NCBI RefSeq assembly: GCF_014851685.1 | Contig: NZ_JACVAC010000002.1 | Span: 496,001 to 560,000 of the forward strand | Source: Pseudomonas sp. PDM05 | GTDB lineage: Bacteria > Pseudomonadota > Gammaproteobacteria > Pseudomonadales > Pseudomonadaceae | Length of the DNA: 64,000 nucleotides | Direction of reading: 5' to 3' | In this document: positions 19,877 to 30,022 of the stretch, one piece after another | Position numbering within the stretch: the stretch's first letter is position 1 | Layout of the letters: each line of letters starts with the position of its first letter | Program-made: the position numbers and the translations under genes | Notes under the pieces: model-generated | Databases searched by the model: none | Seen by the model: only the letters and a program-made list of their open reading frames with translations | Told to the model about the DNA's origin: nothing

Positions 19877-21134
19877 TTTATCGGTCAAGTCCCACCGTCT
19901 GAACGTCAACGGCATGACCAGCGCACTGCTGCGCAAGGCCGTGCTGCGTCAATTGAGCCAACTGCGCCACGGCCAGTTGGTGGTGATCGAGGACGGCGAA
20001 CGCCAGGTGTTCGGCGCACGGGAAGCGCACCTGCTGGGGGAGATCCACATCCTCGATCCGGCGGTGTGGGGCCTGGTGGCGGCCAGTGGTTCCATCGGCG
20101 CGGGTGAGGCATTTATCCATGGTTACTGGAGCAGCCCGGACCTGACTGCCGTGGTGCGCGTGATGGTCAGCAACCTCGATGTGCTCGATGCGATGGAAGG
20201 CGGCCTCGCACGCCTGGCGCGTCCACTGACCCAGGGCTTGCACTGGCTCAACCGCAACACACGCAAGGGCTCGCAGAAAAACATTGCCGCCCACTACGAC
20301 CTGGGCAATGACCTGTTCGAAGAATTCCTCGACCCGACCATGATGTACTCGTCGGCGCAATTCCTGAGCCCCGACGACAGCCTGGAACAGGCGCAATTGA
20401 ACAAGCTGGAGCGCATCTGCCAGAAACTCGCGCTCAAGGCCACCGACCACCTGCTGGAAATCGGCACCGGCTGGGGCAGCATGGCGCTGTATGCCGCGCA
20501 GCATTATGGCTGCAAGGTCACCACCACCACCTTGTCCAAAGAGCAGTTTGCCTACACCGAAAAACGCATCGCCGCACTGGGCCTGGGTGATCGGGTGACA
20601 CTGCTGTTGCAGGACTACCGCGACCTGACCGGCGCGTACGACAAGCTGGTCTCCATTGAAATGATCGAAGCGGTGGGCCATCGCTTCCTGCCGACCTACT
20701 TCAAACAGTGCGCGCAACTGCTCAAGAGCGACGGCCTGATGTTGCTGCAAGCCATCACCATCCGCGACCAACGCTACGAACAGGCCAAGCGCAGCGTCGA
20801 CTTTATCCAGCGTTACATCTTCCCCGGCGGCGCCCTGCCCTGTGTACAGAAGATGCTGGAGATCGTCAGCCGCGATACCGACTTGAACCTGATGCACATG
20901 GAGGATTTCGGCCTGCACTACGCGCGAACCCTGCGCCTGTGGCATGAGAACTTTCGCCGCGCCCATGGCCGCCTCGCGGAGCTGGGCTACGATGAGTACT
21001 TCCTGCGGCTGTGGGAATTCTACTTGTGCTACTGCGAAGGGGGGTTCATGGAGCGCACGATCGGCACCGCACAACTGCTGCTGGCCAAGCCCGCTGCGAT
21101 CAACCCGCCGTTGCTCGGGCGCTTCGATGCTTAA
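19863..21134 (+). CDS. cyclopropane-fatty-acid-synthase-like SAM methyltransferase
   Basis: 423 aa. The SAM-binding LLEIGTGWGSMALYAA is at 197-212 and the CFA-family blocks NIAAHYDLGNDLFEEFLD (about 140-157), SIEMIEAVG, YIFPGGALP and CYCEGGFMER follow. The position equivalent to the active-site Cys of E. coli CFA synthase (YSCGYW) reads Y162-S163-S164, so that Cys is absent. In photo-oxidative regulons such homologues methylate unsaturated acyl chains on the way to furan fatty acids (UfaA/UfaM type), a better guess here than true cyclopropane synthesis. Co-translated with neighbours on both sides. Confidence 0.85.
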   Translation: MKTPSLSVKSHRLNVNGMTSALLRKAVLRQLSQLRHGQLVVIEDGERQVFGAREAHLLGEIHILDPAVWGLVAASGSIGAGEAFIHGYWSSPDLTAVVRVMVSNLDVLDAMEGGLARLARPLTQGLHWLNRNTRKGSQKNIAAHYDLGNDLFEEFLDPTMMYSSAQFLSPDDSLEQAQLNKLERICQKLALKATDHLLEIGTGWGSMALYAAQHYGCKVTTTTLSKEQFAYTEKRIAALGLGDRVTLLLQDYRDLTGAYDKLVSIEMIEAVGHRFLPTYFKQCAQLLKSDGLMLLQAITIRDQRYEQAKRSVDFIQRYIFPGGALPCVQKMLEIVSRDTDLNLMHMEDFGLHYARTLRLWHENFRRAHGRLAELGYDEYFLRLWEFYLCYCEGGFMERTIGTAQLLLAKPAAINPPLLGRFDA

Positions 21135-21618
21135 ACCGCTGGTGAATGCCGTGCTGTTCCAGTGCGGCTGGTTTGCCTGCGTGCTGGGCGGCGACAATCG
21201 GTGGCTACTGGTGGCGGTGGCGGCGCTGGCCGTGCACCTGCTGTGGATAAGTTCGTGGTCGCGCGAGGGCCAGGTGATTCTCGCCGTGACCTTGCTCGGC
21301 ACGCTGATCGACACCTCGTTGCGCTCCTTTGGCGTGTTTCATTTCAGCCTGCCGGGGCCGCTGATTCCGCTGTGGCTGATGGTGTTGTGGGCGCTGCTGG
21401 GGACGACCTTGCGCCATTGCCTGGCCTGGAGCGCACGCCCCTGGTGGCGGGCCAGCCTGCTGGGAGCCGTGGGTGGGCCGCTGTCCTATTACGCAGGCAG
21501 CCAATTGGCCGGGGTGAGTTTCGGCTACGGCACGGCACCGACCGTGATTGGCCTGGCGCTGCTCTGGGGACTATTGTTCCCCGTCTTGCATTGGGTCGCC
21601 CGAGAGCTGGGACACTGA
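21127..21618 (+). CDS. DUF2878 membrane protein
   Basis: 163-residue inner-membrane protein with about four or five hydrophobic helices and the DUF2878 pattern VNAVLFQCGWFACVLGG at the start and a PLSYYAGSQLAGVSFGYG block near 120. The start at 21127 overlaps the methyltransferase stop by 8 nt; the longer frame from 20944 is not used. Last gene of the operon. Function unknown. Confidence 0.82.
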   Translation: MLKPLVNAVLFQCGWFACVLGGDNRWLLVAVAALAVHLLWISSWSREGQVILAVTLLGTLIDTSLRSFGVFHFSLPGPLIPLWLMVLWALLGTTLRHCLAWSARPWWRASLLGAVGGPLSYYAGSQLAGVSFGYGTAPTVIGLALLWGLLFPVLHWVARELGH

Positions 21619-21672
21619 CGTCTGTCAGAGCATTCACACGCTCTTGATCGGCTTGCCTTACACTGCGCGCCT

Positions 21673-21978
21673 ATGACCAACATCCCCCACACCCAAATCA
21701 CCGAACCCGCCGTCACCTGCTCGACGTGCGCGGCCTGCTGCTGCCAGTTGGAAGTGATGCTGATCACCGATACCGGCGTGCCGGAGCGCTACATCGATAC
21801 GGACGATTGGGGCGGCGAAGTGATGCTGCGCCTCGACGACGGCTGGTGCGCAGCGCTGGACCGGGACACGATGATGTGCACGATCTACGAGCGCCGGCCC
21901 TTGATCTGCCGGGAGTTCGAGATGGGCGCGCCGGAGTGCCTGGAAGAGCGGCAGGGGATTGCGACGGCCTATCGCTGA
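21673..21978 (+). CDS. YkgJ-family cysteine-cluster protein
   Basis: 101-residue protein with the metal-binding pattern CSTCAACCCQLE (16-27) plus conserved downstream Cys (DGWCAALD, MMCTIYERRPLICREF). The YkgJ family (UPF0153) is thought to bind zinc or an Fe-S centre; its role is unknown. Full length for the family. Confidence 0.86.
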   Translation: MTNIPHTQITEPAVTCSTCAACCCQLEVMLITDTGVPERYIDTDDWGGEVMLRLDDGWCAALDRDTMMCTIYERRPLICREFEMGAPECLEERQGIATAYR

Positions 21979-21994
21979 ACCTGAATGGAGATCC

Positions 21995-22010
21995 AAATGT
22001 GGGAGCGGCC
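21995..22010 (+). repeat. truncated REP head
   Basis: AAATGTGGGAGCGGCC matches the first 14 nt of the REP arm, then diverges. It lies 3 bp before the intact doublet and looks like a broken or nested copy. Confidence 0.65.
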
Positions 22011-22013
22011 TCG

Positions 22014-22102
22014 TGTGGGAGCGGGCTTGCTCGCGAATGCGGTGGGTCAGCCAATGCATGTATCGGTGATCCACCGCATTCGCGAGCAAGCCCGCTCCCA
22101 CA
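22014..22102. repeat. REPIN (inverted REP doublet)
   Basis: 30-nt arms 22014-22043 and 22073-22102 are perfect reverse complements and are identical to the arms at 9757-9845. It lies between the convergent YkgJ-like and pagL genes. Confidence 0.93.
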
Positions 22103-22125
22103 TTGATTTGCGCTGTTTGGAAGAA

Positions 22126-22644
22126 CTACAACGGCAGGGTGTAGTGCAACGAATAGCTCTCGACCCCATCGTTGTTGCTGCTCAGCCCGGCATTGGAATA
22201 GTGCGTGGCGCGAATCCCCACCTCATGCCCACCGGCAAAGCGCAGGCCGAATCCCAGCCGATCTTCGAACTGAAAAGCCTGGCCAATATTGTTGTCCTCG
22301 ACCCGTGTGCGCGAGAACAGCGCCACGCCCACCCCCGCCTCGATGTACGGCTTGACCTTCTCACCGGCAAACTCATACACAAACACTGGCGAGAGCGACA
22401 GGCTGCTGACGCTGGCGTGCTTGTCACCATCCCAGTAGGTGTAGGCACCGCTCCAGTAGCCGGTCAAGCGCCCGGTATCGGTCTGCCACCAGCTTTTGTC
22501 CCACTGCGACGTCAGCCCCAGCCGATAGGTCAGTGTCGAATCACTGGTGCTCCCCACCCCCAATTCCAGGCCAGCGGCCTGGGCTGAAACGGTGTGCCCT
22601 ACAACGACGGCCGCAATCGCGGCCAAACAGAACAAGCGCTTCAT
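22126..22644 (-). CDS. pagL: lipid A 3-O-deacylase
   Basis: Outer-membrane eight-stranded barrel enzyme that removes the 3-O acyl chain of lipid A. The protein is 172 aa with a signal peptide ending about residue 23 (SAQAAGLEL). The catalytic His-Ser pair lies in ATHYSNAGL and the Glu in DGVESYSLHY. The ATG at 22644 is chosen because GGGAAAGG sits 9 nt upstream; the earlier in-frame ATG at 22653 touches that site. A lone TTGTACAA (22679-22686) precedes it, without a partner. Confidence 0.9.
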   Translation of the reverse strand: MKRLFCLAAIAAVVVGHTVSAQAAGLELGVGSTSDSTLTYRLGLTSQWDKSWWQTDTGRLTGYWSGAYTYWDGDKHASVSSLSLSPVFVYEFAGEKVKPYIEAGVGVALFSRTRVEDNNIGQAFQFEDRLGFGLRFAGGHEVGIRATHYSNAGLSSNNDGVESYSLHYTLPL

Positions 22645-22756
22645 AAGAAACATCCTTTCCCGACGAAGTTATTTGGTTTTGTACAAGCTATCTCGCTATA
22701 GAAGCTGGCAAATAGACGGAAGTTCCAGCTTTTAACGCGGGCATTTCACGAATTTT

Positions 22757-23551
22757 TCACGCACCGAAGCTTCGCACAACGCCCGGATATTTCCATAGTG
22801 TTGGTAGGATATTTCTTAGATGAGACACATCGCCGCTGGTCCAGAACTGCGCTGGCGCGGGTTTGCCGTCGGCCAGCAGGTTGCGCTCGCCGAGCAAGCG
22901 CTTGAGCTGGCGGGCCACGGCGGCGCCGGTGTCGATGAGGATGATGCTGGGGGGCAGCATCTGCGCCAGCAGCGGCTTGAGGAAGGGATAGTGGGTGCAG
23001 CCGAGGATGATGGTGTCGCAGCCGGCGCCGAGCAGCGGGTCGATATACCCCTGCAACAACTGGCGCAGTGCCGGGCTGCTCAGGTCGCCGGTTTCGATCA
23101 GTTCCACCAGGCCCGGGCACGGCTGAGTAATCACGCGGACATCGGTGGCGAAGCGATCAAGCAGTGCCGCGAACTTGGCGCTTTGCAGGGTGCCCGTGGT
23201 GGCGAGCACGCCGACCACACCGCTGCGGGTCGCGGCGGCCGCAGGCTTGACGGCAGGTTCCATGCCCACCAACGGCCAATCCGGGAAGTCCTTGCGTAAA
23301 TCGGCAACGGCCGCAACGGTCGCGGTGTTGCAGGCAATCACAAACGCCTTGGCCCCCTTCTCGCGCAGAAACCCGGCAACCTGCCGCGAGCGCTCAAGAA
23401 TAAAGGCCGGGCTTTTCTCGCCGTAAGGGATATGCCCGCAGTCGGCCACGTACAGCAGCGATTCGTGGGGCAGCAGTTGCTGGATTTCCTCCAGCACCGA
23501 CAGCCCGCCGACGCCGGAATCGAACACACCGATCGGCGCGTCCTTAACCAT
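22757..23551 (-). CDS. murI: glutamate racemase
   Basis: Makes D-glutamate for peptidoglycan; 264 aa, cytoplasmic. The two catalytic cysteines are C74 ([10 protein letters not shown]) and C185 ([10 protein letters not shown]). The N-terminal [14 protein letters not shown] motif is typical. It overlaps moeB by 8 nt at the end of the hemA-prfA-prmC-moeB-murI operon. The C-terminus after [17 protein letters not shown] is normal in length. Confidence 0.96.
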   Translation of the reverse strand: MVKDAPIGVFDSGVGGLSVLEEIQQLLPHESLLYVADCGHIPYGEKSPAFILERSRQVAGFLREKGAKAFVIACNTATVAAVADLRKDFPDWPLVGMEPAVKPAAAATRSGVVGVLATTGTLQSAKFAALLDRFATDVRVITQPCPGLVELIETGDLSSPALRQLLQGYIDPLLGAGCDTIILGCTHYPFLKPLLAQMLPPSIILIDTGAAVARQLKRLLGERNLLADGKPAPAQFWTSGDVSHLRNILPTLWKYPGVVRSFGA

Positions 23552-24299
23552 GGTGAGTCCCGCACACGCTGCAACCGGGGTCGCGCTTGACGCGCAACTC
23601 GCGGAAACGGCTGCTCAATGCATCGATCAGCAACAAGCGGCCCACCAGCGGCTCGCCGAAACCGGCCAGCAGCTTCAAGGCTTCCAGCGCTTGCAGGCTG
23701 CCGACCAGGCCCACCAGCGGCCCGACCACGCCGGCTTCGCTGCAGGTCAGTTCGGTGTCGCTGCCGTGCCCGTATAAACAGTGGTAGCACGGGCTGTCGG
23801 CGCGACGCGGGTCGAATACCGACAGTTGCCCTTCCAGGCGAATCGCCGCGCCGCTGATCAACGGCTTGGTCGCGGCGACGCAGGCGGCGTTGACCGCTTC
23901 GCGGGTGGAGAAGTTGTCGCTGCAATCGAGGACCACATCCACCGCCGCGACCGCCGCGGCGAGTGAATCGGCGTCCAGCGCGCTGCGATGGGCGACCAGC
24001 GTGATTTCAGGATTGATCGCGCCCAGGCGACGCAGGGCCGAATCGACCTTGGTCTGCCCGACGCTGGCGGTGTCGTGGATGATCTGGCGTTGCAGGTTGG
24101 TCAGGTCGACGCTGTCGAAGTCCGCCACGTGCAACTCACCGACCCCCGCAGCAGCCAGGTACAACGCAACCGGCGCGCCCAGCCCGCCCAGGCCGATGAT
24201 CAGGGCGCGGCTGTGTTTCAGGCGCAACTGGCCGTCGATGTCGACATGCTGCAACAGAATCTGTCGGCTGTAGCGCAGCAGTTCCTGGTCGGTCAGCAC
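23544..24299 (-). CDS. moeB: molybdopterin-synthase adenylyltransferase (ThiF/MoeB family)
   Basis: 251-residue E1-like enzyme that adenylates the C-terminus of MoaD. The ATP motif [19 protein letters not shown] is near residue 36; the zinc-binding pairs are CYHCLYG (about 170) and CSVCG at the C-terminus. The start is GTG, overlapping the prmC stop by 7 nt. ThiF-type function cannot be fully excluded, but the Pseudomonas gene order murI-moeB-prmC-prfA-hemA supports MoeB. Confidence 0.9.
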   Translation of the reverse strand: MLTDQELLRYSRQILLQHVDIDGQLRLKHSRALIIGLGGLGAPVALYLAAAGVGELHVADFDSVDLTNLQRQIIHDTASVGQTKVDSALRRLGAINPEITLVAHRSALDADSLAAAVAAVDVVLDCSDNFSTREAVNAACVAATKPLISGAAIRLEGQLSVFDPRRADSPCYHCLYGHGSDTELTCSEAGVVGPLVGLVGSLQALEALKLLAGFGEPLVGRLLLIDALSSRFRELRVKRDPGCSVCGTHHG

Positions 24300-25123
24300 G
24301 GCCGGCGTCCCAGGGTAATGCGCTCGTGGCCGCCAAGGTCGATGCGGCTGTGCACGTTGTCAAAACCTTCGCCCAGCAATAGGTCACGCACGGCGCCAGC
24401 CTGGTCGTAACCGTGTTCGAGCAGCAGCCAGCCAGCGGCATTCAGGTGCTGGGGTGCCTGCTTGATGATGTGGCGCAAGTCGTCCAGGCCATCGCGGCCC
24501 GCCACCAGCGCACTGGCCGGTTCGAAGCGCACGTCACCGGCGACCAGGTGCGGGTCGTTGTCGGCAATGTACGGCGGGTTGCTGATGATCAGATCGTAGG
24601 TGTGGCCTTGCAGGGCGCTGAACCAGTGGCTGTTCAGCACGGTGACGTTATTCAGGTGCAGGCGCTGGCGATTGCGCTCGGCCAGGGCCACCGCTTCGAG
24701 CACGCGGTCGACGGCGGTGACGGTCCAGGCCGGGCGCTCGCTGGCCAGGGCCAGGGCAATCGCGCCGCTGCCGGTGCCGAGGTCGAGAACCTGGGTCGGC
24801 GTGGCCGGCAACAATTCCAGGGCGGTTTCCACCAGTAACTCGGTGTCCGGACGCGGGATCAGCGTGTGGGGCGCGACCTCCAGGTCCAGCTTCCAGAAGC
24901 CTTGCTGGCCGAGGATGTAGGCCACCGGCTCACCGCCGCGGCGGCGTTGCAGGTAGCCGGCAAAGGTCAGCGCATCTTCGCTGCTGACGATTTTCTCCGG
25001 CCAGGTGTGCAGGTAGCTGCGCGACTTGCCCAGGGCCGCGGCGAGCAATAACTCGGCGTCCAGGCGCGCGGTGGGCGAGTCGGGCAGGTCGGCAGCGCGC
25101 AGCAGGCTGGCGATAATGGTCAT
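24293..25123 (-). CDS. prmC: peptide chain release factor N5-glutamine methyltransferase
   Basis: Methylates the GGQ glutamine of release factors using SAM; 276 aa. The SAM motif VLDLGTGSGAIALALA is near residue 115 and the catalytic NPPY is in ISNPPYIADN. Its substrate RF1 is encoded directly upstream, ending at the base before this ATG. This pairing is conserved in many bacteria. Confidence 0.97.
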   Translation of the reverse strand: MTIIASLLRAADLPDSPTARLDAELLLAAALGKSRSYLHTWPEKIVSSEDALTFAGYLQRRRGGEPVAYILGQQGFWKLDLEVAPHTLIPRPDTELLVETALELLPATPTQVLDLGTGSGAIALALASERPAWTVTAVDRVLEAVALAERNRQRLHLNNVTVLNSHWFSALQGHTYDLIISNPPYIADNDPHLVAGDVRFEPASALVAGRDGLDDLRHIIKQAPQHLNAAGWLLLEHGYDQAGAVRDLLLGEGFDNVHSRIDLGGHERITLGRRPC

Positions 25124-26206
25124 TTAGTCACCTATCGCTGCAAGTTGGTCGGCCTGGTATTCGGCGAGCAACGGCTCGATCACCGCATCGACGCCACCGG
25201 CGAGGATCTCGTCGAGGGAGTAGAGCGTGAGGTTGACCCGGTGGTCGGTGACCCGGCCCTGGGCAAAGTTGTAGGTGCGGATGCGTTCGGAGCGGTCGCC
25301 CGAGCCCACCAGCAACTTGCGCTCGCTGGCAATCGCATTGGCAGCGGCGCTGGTCTGCTGGTCGTTGAGCTTGGCCGACAGCCAGGACATGGCCCGCGCC
25401 CGGTTCTTGTGCTGGGAACGTTCTTCCTGACACTCCACCACAATGCCGGACGGCAAGTGGGTAATGCGGATCGCCGAGTCGGTCTTGTTGACGTGCTGGC
25501 CGCCGGCGCCCGACGAGCGGTAGGTGTCGACGCGCAGGTCGGCCGGGTTGATCTCGATGGCTTCCTGCTCGTCCGGCTCGGGCAACACGGCCACGGTGCA
25601 GGCCGAGGTGTGGATGCGGCCCTGGGACTCGGTGGCCGGCACGCGTTGTACCCGGTGTGCGCCAGACTCGAACTTGAGCTTGCCGTAGACGTTATCGCCT
25701 TCAACCCGTGCGATGACTTCTTTATAGCCGCCGTGCTCCCCCTCATTCTCCGAGAGGATCTCGACTCGCCAGCCGCGTCGCTCGGCATACCGCGAATACA
25801 TGCGGAACAGGTCGCCGGAGAAGATCGCCGCCTCGTCGCCGCCGGTGCCGGCACGGATTTCGAGGAACACGTTGCGCCCGTCGTTGGGGTCTTTGGGCAG
25901 CAGCATGCGTTGCAGATCGCCTTCGAGCGCGACCAGTTTTTCCTTGGCTTCGCGGACTTCTTCCACGGCCATTTCGCGCATGTCCGGGTCGCTGTCCTTG
26001 AGCAGCGCCTGGGCGCCTTCGAGGTCGGCCTGGGTTTTCAGCCACTGGCCATAGGTGGTCACAATCGGCTCAACTTCCGCGTATTCCTTGGAATAGGTAC
26101 GGAACTTGGTCTGATCGGAGATGACTTCGCCATCGCCGAGCAAGGCGGTCAGTTCTTCGAAACGGTCCTGGAGCACGTCCAGTTTATTGAGCAGTGACGC
26201 TTTCAT
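25124..26206 (-). CDS. prfA: peptide chain release factor 1
   Basis: Reads UAA and UAG stop codons and triggers peptide release; 360 aa. The stop-codon-reading tripeptide PAT is at 190-192 and the catalytic GGQ at 235-237 ([11 protein letters not shown]). It overlaps hemA by 4 nt and abuts prmC, whose product methylates Q237. Confidence 0.98.
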   Translation of the reverse strand: MKASLLNKLDVLQDRFEELTALLGDGEVISDQTKFRTYSKEYAEVEPIVTTYGQWLKTQADLEGAQALLKDSDPDMREMAVEEVREAKEKLVALEGDLQRMLLPKDPNDGRNVFLEIRAGTGGDEAAIFSGDLFRMYSRYAERRGWRVEILSENEGEHGGYKEVIARVEGDNVYGKLKFESGAHRVQRVPATESQGRIHTSACTVAVLPEPDEQEAIEINPADLRVDTYRSSGAGGQHVNKTDSAIRITHLPSGIVVECQEERSQHKNRARAMSWLSAKLNDQQTSAAANAIASERKLLVGSGDRSERIRTYNFAQGRVTDHRVNLTLYSLDEILAGGVDAVIEPLLAEYQADQLAAIGD

Positions 26207-27492
26207 TGCGGTTTTTTATCCGAAGAGCTATCTGACGCGCCCTCACCGAGGGCAAAGAGTTCTTGGGCCATGGCCAGCGCATCGAGGCGGCCTTCGGCAG
26301 TCAACTTTTTAAGCTGCACGCTGGGGGCGTGGAGCAGCTTGTTGGTCAGGCCACGGGCCAGTTGCATCAGCACCTCTTCGGCGTTGCTGCCGTTGGCCAG
26401 CAAACGCTGGGCCTTGCTCAGTTCCTCGTCGCGCAGGCGTTCGCCCTGCTGACGATACGCCTTGAGCACGTCCACTGCCGCCAGTTCACGCAAGCGCACC
26501 ATGAAATCTTCGGCGCCGTCGCTGACCATCTCTTCGGCCGCCTGGGCTGCACCCTGGCGACTCTTGAGGTTCTCGGCGACCACTTCGTGCAGATCGTCGA
26601 CGCTATAGAGGTAAACGTCGTCCAACTCGCCGACTTCGGGTTCGATGTCCCGGGGAACGGCGATGTCCACCATAAAGATCGGCTTGTGCTTGCGCAGCTT
26701 CAGCGCGCTTTCGACCGCGCCTTTGCCGAGGATCGGCAACTGGCTGGCGGTGGAGCTGATGACAATATCGCTGCGCACCAACTCGGCCGGGATGTCCGAC
26801 AGCAACACCGCATGGGCGCCGAACTGCTCGGCGAGGATGCTCGCACGCTCAAGGGTGCGGTTGGCGACGACAATGCGTTTCACGCCCAGGTCGTGCAGGT
26901 GGCGGGCGACCAGGGTGATGGTCTCGCCAGCGCCGATCAGCAGGGCCTGGCTGCGCTGCAAGTCGCTGAAAATCTGTTTGGCCAGACTGACGGCAGCAAA
27001 CGCCACGGACACCGGGTTTTCGCCGATGGCGGTGTCGGTCCGCACCTGCTTGGCCGAGTTGAACGTGGCCTGGAACAGGCGGCCCAACAGCGGCCCCACC
27101 GTACCAGCCTCACGCGCCACGGCGTAGGCGGATTTCATCTGGCCAAGGATCTGCGGCTCGCCCAACACCAGCGAATCGAGACCGGCCGCCACACGCATCA
27201 TGTGACGAACTGCCGCATCCTCTTCGTGCACATAAGCACACGCGCGCAGCTCATCGAGGCTTAAATGGTGGTAATCGGCCAGCCAGCGCAGTACCACATC
27301 CGCGGAAAGATGTTCCTGCTCTATATAAAGCTCGCTGCGATTGCAGGTTGAAAGGATTGCAGCTTCGCGGCTGTCGGTGAGCCGGCAGAGCTGTTGCAAG
27401 GCCTCAACCAACTGCTCTGGCGTAAACGCTACGCGCTCGCGCACGTCTACGGAGGCAGTCTTGTGGTTAATACCGAGTGCGAGGAAGGCCAT
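26203..27492 (-). CDS. hemA: glutamyl-tRNA reductase
   Basis: First enzyme of the C5 haem pathway: reduces Glu-tRNA to glutamate-1-semialdehyde; 429 aa. The catalytic C50 is in the [11 protein letters not shown] motif, with the NADPH-binding [17 protein letters not shown] near 178. It is the first gene of the hemA-prfA-prmC-moeB-murI operon and is divergent from the TPR lipoprotein gene. The 182-bp gap between them should hold both promoters. Confidence 0.98.
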   Translation of the reverse strand: MAFLALGINHKTASVDVRERVAFTPEQLVEALQQLCRLTDSREAAILSTCNRSELYIEQEHLSADVVLRWLADYHHLSLDELRACAYVHEEDAAVRHMMRVAAGLDSLVLGEPQILGQMKSAYAVAREAGTVGPLLGRLFQATFNSAKQVRTDTAIGENPVSVAFAAVSLAKQIFSDLQRSQALLIGAGETITLVARHLHDLGVKRIVVANRTLERASILAEQFGAHAVLLSDIPAELVRSDIVISSTASQLPILGKGAVESALKLRKHKPIFMVDIAVPRDIEPEVGELDDVYLYSVDDLHEVVAENLKSRQGAAQAAEEMVSDGAEDFMVRLRELAAVDVLKAYRQQGERLRDEELSKAQRLLANGSNAEEVLMQLARGLTNKLLHAPSVQLKKLTAEGRLDALAMAQELFALGEGASDSSSDKKPQ

Positions 27493-27674
27493 TCAATATC
27501 GCTGATGATGTCGGGAAGCCGACAATTGTCCTACTTCGAAAGATTCAGAACAACCACCGTCGTCTATTGTCCCTATACCTTGTACCTATAAATACGCCAA
27601 CTGAGTCTCGGTTATGTTTGGCCGAAGGCTTGTGTCATGATGATCCGACCGCAGGTTAGTCGTCCTCTTCCTAT

Positions 27675-29399
27675 ATGAATAGATCCTCCGCGTTGCTCCT
27701 TGCTTTTGTCTTCCTCAGCGGCTGCCAGGCCTTGGCCCCCGTGTCGCCGGACGGTACGCCGCCGGTGGAAGACAGCACCCCCGCCCCTGAAAAGCCCAAG
27801 GTTTATTCTTCATTCAGTGAAGAAACGGTGTTCAGCCTGCTGAGCGCGGAGCTGGCTGGCCAGCGCAATCGTTTCGACATTGCGTTGGATAACTACGTGA
27901 CGCAGGCCATCAATACGCAGGACCCGGGGATTTCCGAGCGGGCGTTTCGTATCGCCGAGTACCTGGGCGCCGATCAGGCTGCGCTGGATACCTCGCTGAT
28001 CTGGGCGAAAAACGCGCCGGACGACCTCGAGGCGCAGCGCGCCGCGGCGGTGCAACTGGCGCGTGCGGGGCGCTACGACGACTCCATGGTCTATATGGAG
28101 AAGGTCTTGCAGGGCAAGGGCGACACCCATTTCGACTTTCTTGCGCTGTCGGCTGCCGACACCGACCAGGACACGCGCAATGGTCTGATGAAGAGCTTCG
28201 ACCGCCTGCTGCAAAAACATCCCAAGAACAGTCAGCTGATTTTCGGCAAGGCCTTGCTGTTGCAGCAAGACGACGAGGCCGATGCGGCGCTGAAACTGCT
28301 GGAGCAGAACCCACCGGAAGAGGGTGAGATCGCGCCGATCCTGCTGCGTGCGCGCCTGCTGCAAAACCTCAATCGCGGCAAGGAAGCGATTCCGCTGCTG
28401 GAAAAAAGCATCAAGAAGTACCCGGACGACAAGCGCCTGCGCCTGACCTACGCGCGCATGCTGGTGGAACAGGACCGCATGGAAGACGCCAAAGTGCAGT
28501 TCGCCAACCTGGTCCAGCAATACCCGGACGACGACGAACTGCGCTATTCCCTCGCACTGGTGTGCCTGGAAGCCAAGGCCTGGGATGAGGCCAAGGGTTA
28601 CCTGCAAGAGCTGATCGAACGCGAAAGCCACGTGGATTCGGCGCACCTGAACCTGGGCCGCATCGCCGAGGAGCACAATGACCCACAGGCCGCCCTGCTT
28701 GAGTATGCCCAGGTCGGCCCTGGCAACGATTACCTGCCGGCGCAACTGCGCCAGGCCGACATATTGATGAGCAACGGTCGCACCGACGAGGCGGAAAAAC
28801 GCCTGGCGGCTGCGCGTGATGCCGAGCCTGACTACGCGATCCAGCTGTACCTGATCCAGGCCGAAACCCTGTCGGCCAATAACCAGGGCGAGCGCGCCTG
28901 GAAACTGCTGCAACAAGCGTTGCTGCAATACCCTGACGACCTGAACCTGCTGTACACCCGCGCCATGCAGGCGGAAAAGCGCAACGACCTGGCGCAGATG
29001 GAAAAAGACCTGCGCCTGATCATCAAGCGTGATCCGGACAACGCCATGGCCCTCAACGCCCTGGGCTACACCTTGTCCGACCGGACCACGCGCTACGACG
29101 AAGCCAAGGCGCTGATCGAACAAGCGCACAAGCTCAACCCGGAAGACCCGGCCGTGCTCGATAGCCTGGGATGGGTGAATTACCGCCTGGGCAACCTGGA
29201 TGAAGCCGAACGCTTGCTGCGCCAGGCACTGGAGCGCTTCCCCGACCAGGAAGTCGCCGCCCACCTGGGTGAAGTCCTGTGGGCCAATGGCAAACAACGC
29301 GAAGCGCGCCAGATCTGGGAAAAATTCCTCAAGGAACAACCCGAAAGCCCCATCCTGCGCGGCACCATCAAACGCCTGACCGGATCCGAGACCCTTTAA
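27675..29399 (+). CDS. TPR-repeat lipoprotein
   Basis: 574-residue predicted lipoprotein: signal peptide with lipobox LSGC (C17), then about a dozen tetratricopeptide-like repeats, for example [30 protein letters not shown] split over 455-485 and [20 protein letters not shown] after it. It lies 4 bp upstream of lolB, a constant arrangement in Pseudomonas. It probably acts as a protein-interaction scaffold at the envelope; no enzyme motif was seen. Confidence 0.88.
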   Translation: MNRSSALLLAFVFLSGCQALAPVSPDGTPPVEDSTPAPEKPKVYSSFSEETVFSLLSAELAGQRNRFDIALDNYVTQAINTQDPGISERAFRIAEYLGADQAALDTSLIWAKNAPDDLEAQRAAAVQLARAGRYDDSMVYMEKVLQGKGDTHFDFLALSAADTDQDTRNGLMKSFDRLLQKHPKNSQLIFGKALLLQQDDEADAALKLLEQNPPEEGEIAPILLRARLLQNLNRGKEAIPLLEKSIKKYPDDKRLRLTYARMLVEQDRMEDAKVQFANLVQQYPDDDELRYSLALVCLEAKAWDEAKGYLQELIERESHVDSAHLNLGRIAEEHNDPQAALLEYAQVGPGNDYLPAQLRQADILMSNGRTDEAEKRLAAARDAEPDYAIQLYLIQAETLSANNQGERAWKLLQQALLQYPDDLNLLYTRAMQAEKRNDLAQMEKDLRLIIKRDPDNAMALNALGYTLSDRTTRYDEAKALIEQAHKLNPEDPAVLDSLGWVNYRLGNLDEAERLLRQALERFPDQEVAAHLGEVLWANGKQREARQIWEKFLKEQPESPILRGTIKRLTGSETL

Positions 29400-29403
29400 G
29401 CTT

Positions 29404-30021
29404 ATGTTCTTGCGCCACGTTGCAGTCTTCAGTCTTATCGCCCTGCTCGCCGGTTGCGCGGGCGTCGGCACCCGCGAATCCGTTGAGGGCCAGGGCAACC
29501 CGGCGCAATGGCAACAGCACAAGGATCAGCTCGCCAGCATCGATGGCTGGCAGATCGAAGGGAAAGTCGGTGTTCGTGCGCCGAAAGATTCCGGGAGCGG
29601 TACGTTGTTCTGGCTGCAACGCCAGGATTACTACGACATCCGCCTGTCCGGCCCATTGGGCCGTGGCGCGGCACGCCTGACCGGCCGACCGGGGCAAGTC
29701 AGCCTGGAAGTGGCCAATCAGGGCCGCTATGAAGCGACATCGCCGGAAACATTGCTGGAAGAACAGATCGGCTGGAAGCTGCCAGTGTCGCATCTGGTGT
29801 GGTGGGTACGCGGCTTGCCCGCGCCTGAGAGCAAAAGCCGCTTGAGCCTTAACAGTGACAGCCGCCTGGCCACCCTGGAGCAGGATGGCTGGCAAGTCGA
29901 ATATTTGAGCTACGTGCAGCAAAGCGGTTACTGGCTGCCTGAACGAATCAAGCTGCATGGCACCAACCTTGACGTCACGCTGGTGATCAAGGACTGGCAA
30001 CCACGCAAACTGGGACAATAA
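29404..30021 (+). CDS. lolB: outer-membrane lipoprotein receptor LolB
   Basis: Accepts lipoproteins from LolA and inserts them in the outer membrane; 205 aa. Lipobox LAGC with C18. The body has the LolB pattern ([34 protein letters not shown] strand; WWVRGLPAP near 135). It is placed between the TPR lipoprotein gene and ispE, as usual. Confidence 0.95.
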   Translation: MFLRHVAVFSLIALLAGCAGVGTRESVEGQGNPAQWQQHKDQLASIDGWQIEGKVGVRAPKDSGSGTLFWLQRQDYYDIRLSGPLGRGAARLTGRPGQVSLEVANQGRYEATSPETLLEEQIGWKLPVSHLVWWVRGLPAPESKSRLSLNSDSRLATLEQDGWQVEYLSYVQQSGYWLPERIKLHGTNLDVTLVIKDWQPRKLGQ

Positions 30022-30022
30022 C

